From Falsiroseomonas algicola (GTDB lineage Bacteria; Pseudomonadota; Alphaproteobacteria; Acetobacterales; Acetobacteraceae), in the NCBI RefSeq assembly GCF_011040385.1, contig NZ_JAAIKB010000001.1, positions 62,001 to 126,000 on the forward strand: a stretch of 64,000 nt of DNA, in the 5' to 3' direction. The notes under the pieces were generated by a model, which saw nothing but the letters and a program-made list of their open reading frames with translations, was not told where the DNA came from and did no database searches. Within the stretch, counting starts at the first letter, position 1. The number at the start of each line of letters is the position of its first letter. The position numbers and the translations under genes were made by a program. Of this stretch, positions 42,020 to 52,229 are shown piece after piece.

Positions 42020-43464
42020 TCTGGGCGCTGCTCGCCGCCGTCACGGCGCTGCGGCTGCTGGTGGCGGGCGTCACGCCGCTGGCGCCGGACGAGGCCTATT
42101 ACTGGGTCTGGTCGCGGGTCCTGCAGCCCGGCTACCTCGACCACCCGCCGATGGTGGCGCTGTTCATCCGCGCCGGCACGCTGCTGGCCGGCGAGAATGC
42201 CTTCGGCATCCGGCTGATGGGGCCGCTGACCATCGCGCTGGCCTCCGTGCTGCTGGCCCGCGCGGCGGATGCGCTGTTCCCCGATCGCAGGCTGGGGATC
42301 TGGGCGGCGCTGCTGTTCAATGCCATGCCGCTGGTCGGCGTCGGCGGCGTGCTGATGACGCCGGACCTGCCGTTGCTGGTGCTCTGGGTCGCGGCCGTCT
42401 GGGCGCTGGCGATGCTGCACGCCAGCCAGGACGGGCGCTGGTGGCTGGCCTTCGGGCTCTTCGCGGGGCTGGCGCTGGTCTCCAAATACACCGCCGGGCT
42501 GCTCGGCATCGGCGTGGTCGCCTGGCTCATCGCCTGCCGCGGTGCCTGGCATTGGTGGCGGGACTGGCGGCTCTGGGCCGGTGGCGCCATCGCCGCCGCC
42601 ACCTTCGCCCCGGTGGTGATCTGGAACGCCACCCATGGCTGGGCAAGCTTCGTGAAGCAGGGCGGCCGCGCCGGCGCCGATGCGGGCGGCTTCACGCTCC
42701 GCTACCTCGGTGAGCTGGTGGCCGGGCAGGCGGGGCTGGCGAACCCGCTGGTCTTCATCCTCTGCATCACCGGCACGGCGATGGCCCTCATGGCCTGGGC
42801 GCGGCGGGGCGACGCCGCCGCGGCGCTGCTGGCCGCGCTGGTCGTGCCGGGCGCGGCCTTGTTCACCTGGCAGGCGACAGGCAGCCGCGTGCAGGGCAAC
42901 TGGCCCGCCATCCTCTACCCCGCCGCCTGCATCCTGGCCGCCGCCTTCATCACGCCGCGCCTCGCGCGCCTCCGCCGCCCGGCCGTCGTCCTCGGCGCCG
43001 TGCTGGCGCTGGCCGCCTATGTCCAGGCCGCGCTGGCGCCAGTGCCGCTGCCGCGCCGCCTCGACCCCACCCTCGCGCGGCTCGGCGGCTGGGACGACTT
43101 CGCGGCCCTGGTGGAGCAGGAGCGCGCGCGCAGCGGCGCCAGCTTCGTCGCCGCCGAGGAATACGGCCTCGCCGCCCAGCTCGCGCTCCTCCTGCCGCCA
43201 GGGACGCCGGTGGTGGCGCTGAATCCGCGCTGGGACCTTTTCGACCTGCCGCGCCCGCAATCGCTCGGCCCTGCCGTAACCGGCCTGCTGGTGCAGAGCG
43301 AAAGACGGGACAGCGTGCCCGATTGGCCCGGGGCCGAGCCCCTCGCGCGCGCCGAAGGATCGCTGCTGCGTGAAAGGCGGGGGCAGGAGGCGGAGCGCTA
43401 CCGCGCCTTCCGCGTCACCATCCGCCCGGACCTGCCCGCCGCTGCCGTGATGCCGCGTCCCTGA
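42016..43464 (+). CDS. glycosyltransferase family 39 (ArnT/PMT-like) membrane protein
   Basis: 482 residues, about ten membrane helices. The first periplasmic loop holds LAPDEAYYWVWSRVLQPGYL with the catalytic DE pair of GT39/ArnT-like enzymes, followed by DHPPMVALFIRAGTLL. A soluble C-terminal part follows near residue 355. These enzymes use a polyprenyl-phosphate sugar donor in the periplasm to glycosylate lipid or protein acceptors. Coupling by ATGA overlap to the GT2-GtrA gene suggests that gene supplies its donor. The acceptor, such as lipid A, is inferred. Confidence 0.87.
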   Translation: MIWALLAAVTALRLLVAGVTPLAPDEAYYWVWSRVLQPGYLDHPPMVALFIRAGTLLAGENAFGIRLMGPLTIALASVLLARAADALFPDRRLGIWAALLFNAMPLVGVGGVLMTPDLPLLVLWVAAVWALAMLHASQDGRWWLAFGLFAGLALVSKYTAGLLGIGVVAWLIACRGAWHWWRDWRLWAGGAIAAATFAPVVIWNATHGWASFVKQGGRAGADAGGFTLRYLGELVAGQAGLANPLVFILCITGTAMALMAWARRGDAAAALLAALVVPGAALFTWQATGSRVQGNWPAILYPAACILAAAFITPRLARLRRPAVVLGAVLALAAYVQAALAPVPLPRRLDPTLARLGGWDDFAALVEQERARSGASFVAAEEYGLAAQLALLLPPGTPVVALNPRWDLFDLPRPQSLGPAVTGLLVQSERRDSVPDWPGAEPLARAEGSLLRERRGQEAERYRAFRVTIRPDLPAAAVMPRP

Positions 43465-43542
43465 ACGGTGGCGCCGCTTGACGGCACGCGGCGCGCACCG
43501 ATCCTCTACCACCGACGACGGCCCCGGAAGGCGGAGACGACC

Positions 43543-44532
43543 ATGCTGATCAGGCGCAGGCGCGGCTGGGAGATTCCCGAAAGCCAGGCGACCCCCGAAC
43601 ACCTCGTGGCCAACCGCCGCTCCATCATGAAGGCGGCCGGCGCCGGCACCATGCTGCTGCCCGGCGCCGCCCAGGCCCAGTTCTGGCGCCGGGGCGAACC
43701 GGCCGACCCCTGGGCCCGCAACCCCGCCGAGGTGCCGGACCTGCCGCCCGCCATGCGCAACACGCGCTATGCCGCGGGCCGCGCCATCTCGCCGGAGCGC
43801 GATGCCGTCACCTTCAACAACTTCTACGAATTCGGCACCGACAAGGGCATCTGGTCCGCGGCCCGCGCCATGCCGACGCGGCCCTGGACCATCAAGGTCG
43901 ACGGCATGGTGGAGAAGCCGTCCGAATTCGACGTGGACGATTTGATCCGCCGCATCGGCGTCGAGGAGCGCGTCTATCGCCTGCGCTGCGTGGAGGCCTG
44001 GGGCATGACCGTGCCCTGGACCGGCTTCCAGCTCTCCTCCCTCCTCAGCCTGGTCACGCCGCTTGCCTCGGCGCGCTACGTCCGGTTCGAGACGGCGACG
44101 ATCCCCGCCGTCATGCCCGGCCTCCGCCAGTCCTGGTATCCCTGGCCGCATGTGGAGGGCTGCACGATCGACGAGGCGGCGAACGAACTGACCTTCATGC
44201 CCGTCGGCCTCTTCGGCAAGCCGCTGCCGGCGCAGAATGGCGGGCCCTTCCGCGTGCTCTTCCCCTGGAAGTACGGGTTCAAGTCCGGCAAGTCGATCGC
44301 CCGCATCACCCTGACCGACCAGCGCCCGAAGAGCTTCTGGGAGACGCTGCAGGCCTCCGAATACGGCTTCTGGGCGAATGTGAACCCGGAAGTGCCGCAT
44401 CCCCGCTGGAGCCAGGCGTCGGAGCGGCTGATCGGCAGCAATGAACGCGTGCCGACGCGGCTCTACAACGGCTATGGCGAATTCGTGGCCTCGCTCTATA
44501 CCAACCGGCAGAACGAACGCCTCTGGGCCTGA
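43543..44532 (+). CDS. msrP: protein-methionine-sulfoxide reductase catalytic subunit (molybdoenzyme)
   Basis: 329 residues. A twin-arginine signal (NRRSIMKAAGAGTMLLPGAA) follows a short N-terminal extension beginning MLIRRRRGWEIPES, as in other MsrP proteins. The sulfite-oxidase fold is shown by FNNFYEFGTDKG, VDDLIRRIGVEERVYRLRCV with the molybdenum-ligand Cys, and QSWYPWPHVEGCTIDEA. It repairs oxidised methionines on periplasmic proteins with electrons from the membrane heme protein MsrQ. MsrQ is not next to it here; an unrelated 89-residue membrane protein follows. Confidence 0.93.
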   Translation: MLIRRRRGWEIPESQATPEHLVANRRSIMKAAGAGTMLLPGAAQAQFWRRGEPADPWARNPAEVPDLPPAMRNTRYAAGRAISPERDAVTFNNFYEFGTDKGIWSAARAMPTRPWTIKVDGMVEKPSEFDVDDLIRRIGVEERVYRLRCVEAWGMTVPWTGFQLSSLLSLVTPLASARYVRFETATIPAVMPGLRQSWYPWPHVEGCTIDEAANELTFMPVGLFGKPLPAQNGGPFRVLFPWKYGFKSGKSIARITLTDQRPKSFWETLQASEYGFWANVNPEVPHPRWSQASERLIGSNERVPTRLYNGYGEFVASLYTNRQNERLWA

Positions 44533-44632
44533 CAGCCGCCGCGCTGCCGCCCGGGGCGCGCAGAGGCGGATGGGCGCGATGGCGGCAGGGTGCGGGGACG
44601 CGGGATCGCTGGCGGCGGGGGATTGCTGACCC

Positions 44633-44894
44633 ATGCGGTCCCTCGGCCTCATCCTCTGCGCCGCCGCCGTCGCCATCGCCGCCGGCTTCGGCCCGCTCTA
44701 CTCGCTGGCCGGCGTCATGGTGGCGCTCTACCCGCGCTCGCTCCGCATGCTGCAGGCGGCGGTGGACCAGAACATCTCCGCCCGGCTCTGGGACCGCGTC
44801 CTGCTGCCCGTGCTGAGCTGGCCCGCCTGGATCTTTCCCGCCGTGATCGGCGTGGCGCTGCTCTACTGGGTGGGCCGCCAGGCCGAGAAGGGGC

Positions 44895-44902
<8 letters not shown>
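44633..44902 (+). CDS. small two-helix membrane protein, unknown
   Basis: 89 residues, two or three hydrophobic segments (LGLILCAAAVAIAAGFGPLY, LPVLSWPAWIFPAVIGVALL) and a short basic tail (GRQAEKGHG). Not recognised. It is far too short and lacks the heme-ligand His pattern of MsrQ, so it does not fill that role. The end overlaps the next gene by 8 bases, indicating co-translation with the LuxO-like regulator. Possibly a membrane anchor or sensor partner, but this is speculative. Confidence 0.6.
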
Positions 44903-46307
<1,405 letters not shown>

Positions 46308-46380
46308 GGCGGACATCACGCGGCCCTTGGCCGCCCGGCAAGGCAGTGCTTCGATCGTCGCCCGGAACGGAGACGGCGCG

Positions 46381-47544
46381 ATGCTGCGACTGACTGCGCT
46401 GATGACCACCGGCGCCCTGGCCCGCCGTTCCCTGATCGCCTCCGCGCTCCCCGCAATCGCCTCCTGCGCCACGGGAACGGGCCTCGGCTGGCGCCGGATC
46501 GGGTCCTTCCAGCCAAGCGATCCGGACCGTCCGCCGTCACGCGGCTTCCTCACGGGCAGCCTGGTGCAAAGCGTCGCTTGGCATCCCGACGGACAACGGA
46601 TCGCCGTGGGCGCCGTCTCGCTCCGTCCCTTCCACATCTTCAATCTTGCTACCGGCGAGGTCATCCGCATCCCGCGCAGCCAGACAACGACCAACGCCGC
46701 CGCCTTCACGCGGGATGGCCGCTACGTCGCGGTGACTCTCCATCGCCGGTCTCCGTCAGGGCCAATTGATTACGGCTTCACCGTCTGCGACGCCGAGACC
46801 GGCGCGGAACTGCACGTCATACGGGAAGGCCTTCGGCCGGGCCTGACTGGGGGCGCGCAGGCCTTCTCGCTGAGCCCGGATGGCCACTTCCTGGCCGTCC
46901 TGTTCAGCCGCGATCGGATCACCGTCTACGACACCGTGACCTGGTCAGTCGTGTCCGCTTTCGACACACCTGGGTTCGGCGGCGTCAACCTGGCTTTCTC
47001 CCCTGACGGCACCGTCATGGCCCTTGTTGGCCAACGTTACCGCGTCCTGGATCCGCGCGAGAGATTTCCCCTTGTCCTGTGGGATTGGCGCGCCGGTCGG
47101 GAGATCCGCTCGATCGGGGGGCTTGGCCAATTCGTACTGTCCCGTCCCGCCTGGCGACCTGGCACCACGACCATCGCGGTCGGCACGGGTAGCCTGCTCG
47201 CCAACATGCCGGACGGCATCACGCCCGCCCCGCGCGGGACACCCATCGCCCGCGTGCATCTGGTCGAAGCGACAACCGGTGAGCGCCTGCAAAGCTGGGT
47301 CTGGCCGGACGACGAGGCCTCCGCCAAGGACGTGTCATGGACGGCGGATGGCAGCATGCTCGCCGTCGCAGCGGGTGCTGTTGATGGGGCGGTTCGCCTG
47401 CTGGCGCCGGGACGCGATGCGGTGGCAGGTGGGATCGGGGTGCGTGGCGACATCGTCCATCAGGTCGCCTTTTCCGATGACGGACGCCGGCTCGCCATCG
47501 GGCAAGGATCCGCGGTGGCCGTCCATGAACGCCTGGGTGCTTGA
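46381..47544 (+). CDS. WD40-like repeat lipoprotein
   Basis: 387 residues. Signal peptide with a lipobox (ALPAIASC, lipidated Cys at residue 29), so anchored to the membrane. The rest is a run of beta-propeller-like repeats with the recurring pattern V-x-FSPDG or LSPDGHFLAV: VAWHPDGQRIAVGAV, AAFTRDGRYVAVTL, FSLSPDGHFLAVLF, LAFSPDGTVMALVG, VSWTADGSMLAVAA and VAFSDDGRRLAIGQ. At least six blades can be counted. Binding partner unknown. The frame upstream of 46381 belongs to the previous gene. The codon mix is somewhat less GC-rich than its neighbours. Confidence 0.75.
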   Translation: MLRLTALMTTGALARRSLIASALPAIASCATGTGLGWRRIGSFQPSDPDRPPSRGFLTGSLVQSVAWHPDGQRIAVGAVSLRPFHIFNLATGEVIRIPRSQTTTNAAAFTRDGRYVAVTLHRRSPSGPIDYGFTVCDAETGAELHVIREGLRPGLTGGAQAFSLSPDGHFLAVLFSRDRITVYDTVTWSVVSAFDTPGFGGVNLAFSPDGTVMALVGQRYRVLDPRERFPLVLWDWRAGREIRSIGGLGQFVLSRPAWRPGTTTIAVGTGSLLANMPDGITPAPRGTPIARVHLVEATTGERLQSWVWPDDEASAKDVSWTADGSMLAVAAGAVDGAVRLLAPGRDAVAGGIGVRGDIVHQVAFSDDGRRLAIGQGSAVAVHERLGA

Positions 47545-47644
47545 CAGCGCTTCCCCTGCGATGTGACCGGGGTGCCGCAGCCCTTGATCCAGGGCCTGGT
47601 CGCGTCGATCTCACAGGCTGCTGCCGCGAGAGGAGTCTTCCGCC

Positions 47645-47854
47645 TTGACGTTGTTCGACCTCTACGCCCGGAAGGCCGAGGCCATCGCGAAAATCGGGGA
47701 GCAGGTGCGGGCCGAGGCGCGCAGGACAGGCACGACCATCTCCTACATGGAAGAAGGCTATGGCGACGACATCATCCGGGAGTATCCGGATGGGCGGCGC
47801 GAACGCCTCTTGCGGGACGGACGAGTCCAGGCCATTCCGCCTCGTGCCGGCTGA
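47645..47854 (+). CDS. small protein upstream of zeta toxin, candidate antitoxin
   Basis: 69 residues, cytosolic, start TTG with GAGGAG 11 bases upstream. N-terminal helix (LFDLYARKAEAIAKIGEQVR), then a short beta hairpin-like part (TISYMEEGYGDDIIREYPDG) and a basic tail. No DNA-binding motif. The stop lies inside the first codons of the zeta-like kinase gene, which would start at GTG 47844, so the two are translationally coupled in the usual antitoxin-first order. It is not similar by eye to the epsilon or PezA antitoxins. Confidence 0.7.
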   Translation: MTLFDLYARKAEAIAKIGEQVRAEARRTGTTISYMEEGYGDDIIREYPDGRRERLLRDGRVQAIPPRAG

Positions 47855-48482
47855 GAGCCCAAGCAGGCCGGTCTTCACCGTCCTCTGCGGTCCGAACGGC
47901 TCCGGCAAGTCTACACTGCATGCTAGGCTGGCACCGCCCGGCCGATTCCTCAACGCGGATACCGTCGCCGCAGCCCTCGACCCAGGCCGGCCGGAAGCGG
48001 CGACGATCAGGGCCGGGCGAGAGATCCTGACAGACCTTGCCGATGCGATAAGTGCTGGCGATTCCTTTGCGTGGGAGACCACGCTTTCCAGCCGCCAATC
48101 CATCGCGGCCATGCGAAGGGCGAGGCAGGCTGGCTACGAAATCAGCGTCGCCTTCGTCACGTTACGCAGCGCCGATCTCGCCGTCGTTCGGGTGGCGGAG
48201 CGGGTGGCCCGAGGCGGGCATGCGATCCCGGAGGAGGCGATCCGACGCCGCTACGAGACCGCTTTTCGGCAATTGCCGGAGGCGATCAGACTCTGCGACG
48301 CCGCCATGCTCTTCGACAACAGTCGCGACGGCCCGCATTTGCTGGTTCGAATCGAGGCGCATGCCGTGGTGTTCAGGCACCTCCAGGAAGCAGTCACCCT
48401 GCACCGGCGTTTGGCTGCATCAGTCGCGGAGGCGCTCGCCATCCCCGCCTGCGCCCTGTTCGACGACGTCCCATCGCGGTGA
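47844..48482 (+). CDS. zeta toxin-family kinase
   Basis: 212 residues from GTG 47844 (start inferred; an upstream ATG at 47790 would overlap the small protein extensively). P-loop VLCGPNGSGKSTLHARL, then RFLNADTVAAALD (substrate loop), SFAWETTLSSR, and VAERVARGGHAIPEEAIRRR (basic lid helix) are the standard layout of proteobacterial zeta toxins. The family phosphorylates UDP-N-acetylglucosamine-type sugars and arrests growth. It overlaps its small partner by 11 bases. It is downstream of a lipoprotein gene and convergent with the histidine kinase gene. Confidence 0.83.
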   Translation: MPAESPSRPVFTVLCGPNGSGKSTLHARLAPPGRFLNADTVAAALDPGRPEAATIRAGREILTDLADAISAGDSFAWETTLSSRQSIAAMRRARQAGYEISVAFVTLRSADLAVVRVAERVARGGHAIPEEAIRRRYETAFRQLPEAIRLCDAAMLFDNSRDGPHLLVRIEAHAVVFRHLQEAVTLHRRLAASVAEALAIPACALFDDVPSR

Positions 48483-48548
48483 CCAGCATTTCCTGACCGC
48501 CAGTTCACCCAAACACGGACATCCGCCCGCGATTCCCCGACCGCCCGT

Positions 48549-50312
48549 TCAGGCAACCGGCAGCCACATCGCTGCCGTCGTCCCGCGCCCGGCCTCGCTA
48601 TCCAGCAGCAGCGCGCCGCCTGACCGCGTGCAGAAGCCCCGAACGGTCGCCAGGCCCAGCCCCGTGCCACGCCCCGGCCCCTTGGTGGTGAAGAAGGGCT
48701 CTCCGACGCGCGCCAGGGTCGCCGCATCCATGCCCGCGCCGGTGTCGCTGACCGCCGCCACCACGTAGCGCCCGGCCTTCAGGCCGATATCGTCCCGCGA
48801 CTCCGGCAAGTCTTCCACCCAGGCGGCGATGGTCACGGTCCCGCCACGCGGCATGGCGTCCCGCGCATTGGCGGCGAGGTTCACCACCGCAGCCTCGAAC
48901 CCCGCCCGGTCGCCCCGCGCCGGCGGCAGCCCCGGCGGCACCACCACCTTCACCCGCCAGCCGCTGCCGAGCGTGCGGTTCAGCAGCTCCGCCAGGTCCA
49001 GCAGGGCCTGGCCCGCTTCCAGGGGCACGCCCTGGCCCTCCGCCTCGCCGCCGCCGCCGCGGGCGAAATCGAGCATCGCCTCCACCAGCCGCCGCCCGCG
49101 TTCCGCCGCATCGCCCAGCAGCCCGGCGCATCGCCGCACCTCCGCAGGATCTTCGGCGCGGCGCTCCATCAACCGGGCGCCGCTGCGCACGGCCTGCACC
49201 AGGTTCTTCACGTCATGCGCCAGCCCGGCCGCCAGCAGCCCGATCGCCGCCGCCCGGCCGGCGCGCGCCAGCTGGGTCTCCGCCTCGATCCGGCGCAGGG
49301 CGGCCAGTTGCTGCCGCTCCGCGCCGTTGATCGCCATGGCGGTCAGCGCCAGCAGCAGCCCTGCCGCCACCAGCCCGCCCAGCGCCGGGGCCACCATGCG
49401 CTGGCGCCAGGCACGGTTCAGCGCTTCCGTGCTCAGCCCATAGGCGACCGCGACGGGCCAGTCCCCCACCTGCCGCGCGACGAAGAGCCGGGGGCGGCCA
49501 TCGCCGACGCTGGCAGTCACGGCGGGGGTCTCGCCCGCGGGATGCGCCAGCGCCTCCGCCAGCCGGGCCTGGCGCGCGGGGCGCTGCGCGGGCTCGGCGG
49601 CGGGGTCGGGCAGGGGGGGATGCCGGGCCAGCACCGCGCCATCGAGGCGCATCAGCAGCACCGTGTCCCGCGCCGTCTCGGAAACCGAGGCATAGAAGGC
49701 CGCCAGCGGGTCGGGGTTGAAGGCCGCGGCGATGATGCCCGGCTGGTCCTCGCCGGGGCGCAGCGGCGCGTGGCGCGCCACGGGGAAGATGGTCCAGCCC
49801 ATGGGCCGCGCGGCAATCACCTCGCCCACCGCCTCCCGCTCTCCGGCGCGGAGTGCCGCGAAGAAGTCGCGGTCGGTGACGCTGACGGGCCTCGCCGGGT
49901 ATTCCCAGGAGGCCAGGACCACGCGGCCCGCGCCATCCGCCACCATGACGGACCGCACCAGCGGCTGCATGGATTGCGTGAGTTCCGCCAGCAGCCCGTG
50001 CAGGGCCGGGCTGTTGCGCAGTTCCTCCCACGCCATCCTGTCCGTGGCGCGTGCGGTCGCCGTCAGGATCGCGTCCTGCGCCCCGAAGCTGCGCAGCGCG
50101 TGCTGGCGCAGCATTTCCACGGTGCGGTCAAGCCGGGCGCCGGCTTCCTGCCGCACATCCACCCAGGCCATGACCCCGGCGCCCAGCACGCCGAGCGCCG
50201 GCACCAGCACCGCCGCAACCCAGAGCAGCCCGAAGCCTCGGGGAAGCCTTGCGCGACGCTTCGGGCCGGGGCGAGGCGCCAGGGTCGGGTCTAGGCTGAG
50301 GGCGCTCTGCAT
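48549..50312 (-). CDS. Cache-type sensor histidine kinase, paralogue
   Basis: 587 residues. TM1 about 26-50, periplasmic dCache-like domain (about 55-310, PVSVTDRDFFAALRAGE), TM2 about 320-343, phosphoacceptor motif GLAHDVKNLVQAVRSGARL and ATPase boxes NLAANARDAM, DTGAGMDA and GRGTGLGLATV. Very similar in plan to the kinase at 39052-40767, so a local duplication is likely. The frame starts at 50312, beside an AT-rich gap holding an exact GTTC-N7-GTTC site and the second copy of the AT-rich element. No cognate regulator is adjacent. Confidence 0.87.
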   Translation of the reverse strand: MQSALSLDPTLAPRPGPKRRARLPRGFGLLWVAAVLVPALGVLGAGVMAWVDVRQEAGARLDRTVEMLRQHALRSFGAQDAILTATARATDRMAWEELRNSPALHGLLAELTQSMQPLVRSVMVADGAGRVVLASWEYPARPVSVTDRDFFAALRAGEREAVGEVIAARPMGWTIFPVARHAPLRPGEDQPGIIAAAFNPDPLAAFYASVSETARDTVLLMRLDGAVLARHPPLPDPAAEPAQRPARQARLAEALAHPAGETPAVTASVGDGRPRLFVARQVGDWPVAVAYGLSTEALNRAWRQRMVAPALGGLVAAGLLLALTAMAINGAERQQLAALRRIEAETQLARAGRAAAIGLLAAGLAHDVKNLVQAVRSGARLMERRAEDPAEVRRCAGLLGDAAERGRRLVEAMLDFARGGGGEAEGQGVPLEAGQALLDLAELLNRTLGSGWRVKVVVPPGLPPARGDRAGFEAAVVNLAANARDAMPRGGTVTIAAWVEDLPESRDDIGLKAGRYVVAAVSDTGAGMDAATLARVGEPFFTTKGPGRGTGLGLATVRGFCTRSGGALLLDSEAGRGTTAAMWLPVA

Positions 50313-50426
50313 TCCGCGGGGTTATGGGACAGATACGGAACATCGCATACACACTTTACCGACAGGCGGTGGCCCGAAGGGAACCGCGGGCGAGGACCCG
50401 GTCGAAAGTGCTGGCGGCTGTCGGAT

Positions 50427-50441
50427 GTTCCTTCTATGTTC
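50427..50441. promoter_or_regulatory. LexA/SOS-box match (GTTC-N7-GTTC), copy 2
   Basis: GTTCCTTCTATGTTC matches the alphaproteobacterial LexA site exactly. It lies 114 bases upstream of the minus-strand histidine kinase start and 47 bases before the AT-rich element at 50489. The gene-to-box-to-element order is the same as at 6288-6436. Confidence 0.5.
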
Positions 50442-50488
50442 CTTCGACCAACCGCGCCTCCGTGTCCGGCACCGCTGCCCCCGAAAGT

Positions 50489-50525
50489 CGGTGCTAAAGG
50501 TGCATAAACGGCATAATCGGCTAAA
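50489..50525. repeat. AT-rich dispersed element, copy 2
   Basis: CGGTGCTAAAGG and TAAACGGCATAATCGGCT, nearly identical to 6398-6436. In both copies the plus-strand frame reads PRK(T/S)VL...KRHNRLK, with a FL(I/L)CS peptide encoded by the SOS box upstream, although no start codon or gene is evident. Confidence 0.65.
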
Positions 50526-50553
50526 GTGGATGAGTGGATTTTAGAAGCTAACG

Positions 50554-51757
50554 TTACCCCGGCAGGTCGGCCGGTGCCTCGAACCAGCAGACATGCTCGG
50601 CGACGAGGTCCAGCCGGTAGCGAAGCCCCGGGCCGGGCGCGGGCAAGGTGAAGTCCAGCACGCGATGGCCGCCCGGCTCCGTCGGAGCCTTCGCCACCGG
50701 CACGCGGCGGAAGTCCCTCTTCACCAGCGTGTCGCCCTGCATCAGCTGCACGCCCAGATTCACCGCCCCCCGGTCGCCGCCGGAGGCGCGCCATTCCAGC
50801 GCCCCGGTGTTGCGAAGCTCCACCTGCACGGCCAGCCCGGGCTCCTGCGCCCTGACCTCGCGGATGAGGATGGCGCCGAGCGGGGCGGCGCTCCGCAGCG
50901 CCGCGTTCCGGGCCTCCCGCGTATCCGCCCGGCCGGACGATTTGATGAGGACGAAGTGCCGCGTGTTGTCGAGGAAGGGGTTCACCTGGCCGATGACGGG
51001 GGCGAGGTCGTTGGAGTCCAGCGGCTGCCGGGCGCGCCGTCGCGCCGCCAGCGGCAGGAACTCCGCCACCGGCACGAAGGGCACCCGCGCCGTGCCGACC
51101 GCCACCTCCATCTCCGTGAACCCCGCGGCCTGGGCCAGCGGCCAGATCTCTTCCAGACGGACGTCGTTCTCGATCACGCCGTGGTTGCGCATCTCGGCCT
51201 GGCTGGCCGCGGTGCGGGAGTGCTCGGGGCCGGGCTCGATGAAGACGGCGCGCCCCGTGGAGCCCAGAACGCGGCCGAGCTCGCGCAGCGTGCCGGCCTG
51301 GTCATGCACATGGTGGAAGGCGCCGTACATCACGGCCCGGTCCATGCTGCCATCGGCGAGCGGGATCGCGACCCCATCCGGCGAATGCAGCCAGGTCAGC
51401 CGGCGCAGCAGGTCCGGCTCGTGGCGGCGGGCGAAATCCTCCGCCAGTCGCAGCACCACGGCGGAGACGTCGCAGCCATGCGCCTGCAGGCCAAGCCGCG
51501 CCAGGATGCGGACCAGCCAGCCCGTGCCGCAGCCGAGTTTCCAGCACCGCCTGGCCCGGCACCGCCTGCAGCGCGCTGAACAGGGAGAACAGGTTGCCCA
51601 TGGCCGTGATGGTGGTGGCCGGGTTGTGGAAGGGCTTGCGGAACAGGGCGCTGTCGGGGTCGAGCCCGGCGAAATAGGCGTCCGCCCGCGCCACATGCTC
51701 CTGGGGGTCGAAGGCGGCCATCAGGGCACGGACATCGATCGGGGGCTGGGTGCTCAC
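50554..51757 (-). pseudogene. SAM-dependent methyltransferase with Ig-like C-terminal domain, frameshifted
   Basis: The N-terminal frame (GTG at 51757, STQPPIDVRALMAAFDPQEH, to AVPGQAVLE) and the C-terminal frame (LGCGTGWLVRILARLGL onward, to 50554) are joined by one extra base in the run TTT at 51538-51540; removing it restores the class I methyltransferase motif VLELGCGTG. After the Rossmann domain comes HHVHDQAGTLRELGRVLG, and from about 50900 a beta-rich C-terminal domain (VQVELRNTGALEWRASGG, VNLGVQLMQGDTLVKRDF). Last of a minus-strand run, 10 bases after the Nudix gene. Sequencing error and true decay are both possible. Confidence 0.78.
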
Positions 51758-51767
51758 CCGCCGATCC

Positions 51768-52229
51768 TCAGGCGCCGGCCTGCTCTCGGGCAAGCGCGAT
51801 GACGCGGCGCGCTTCCGGCCAGAGGCCATAGGGTTCCAGCCCATCGAGCGGCACCCAGGCGACTTCCGTGACGTCGCCCCCCGGCCTGGCTTCGCCGGCG
51901 GCCCAGCGGGCCTGGAAATCGATGATGGTGTAGTGGAAGCGCGGGCCGCAACCGGGTTCGCCGGGGGTGATGGCATCGACGACGGCCAGCAGGCTGAGCG
52001 GGCCGACCTCGATCCCCGTCTCCTCCAGCAATTCGCGCCGGGCGCAGGCCTCCGCCGGTTCGCCGAGGCGCTGGCCGCCGCCGGGCAGGGACCATTCGCC
52101 CTGGCGGGGCGGGCGGCCGCGGCGGATCAGGAGCACATGGCCGTCCCGCAGCGCCACCACCCCGATGCCGACCCAGGGGCGGTCGGGATATTCGCGCCGG
52201 TTGACGGGGGCGGCGGCGGGGTCGCTCAC
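51768..52229 (-). CDS. Nudix hydrolase
   Basis: 153 residues from GTG 52229, which overlaps the preceding stop (GTGA). The Nudix box is complete: GGGQRLGEPAEACARRELLE followed by ETG-I-E. The rest (YPDRPWVGIGVVALRDGHVLLIRRG, VDAITPGEPGCGPRFHYTII) resembles ADP-ribose/NUDT-type pyrophosphatases that hydrolyse nucleoside diphosphate derivatives. Substrate unknown. A longer frame to 52325 lies inside the DUF4340 gene and is rejected. Co-transcribed with the ABC and methyltransferase genes. Confidence 0.88.
   Translation of the reverse strand: MSDPAAAPVNRREYPDRPWVGIGVVALRDGHVLLIRRGRPPRQGEWSLPGGGQRLGEPAEACARRELLEETGIEVGPLSLLAVVDAITPGEPGCGPRFHYTIIDFQARWAAGEARPGGDVTEVAWVPLDGLEPYGLWPEARRVIALAREQAGA

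Noticed and set aside
44605-44632. Possible sigma-54 promoter (TGGC...TTGC) before the small membrane protein gene
   Set aside because: Spacing between the GG and GC elements is 9 or 12 bases, not the required 10.
41980-44676. 898-residue minus-strand frame opposite GT39 and msrP
   Set aside because: No conserved motifs; overlaps two genes with clear catalytic motifs.
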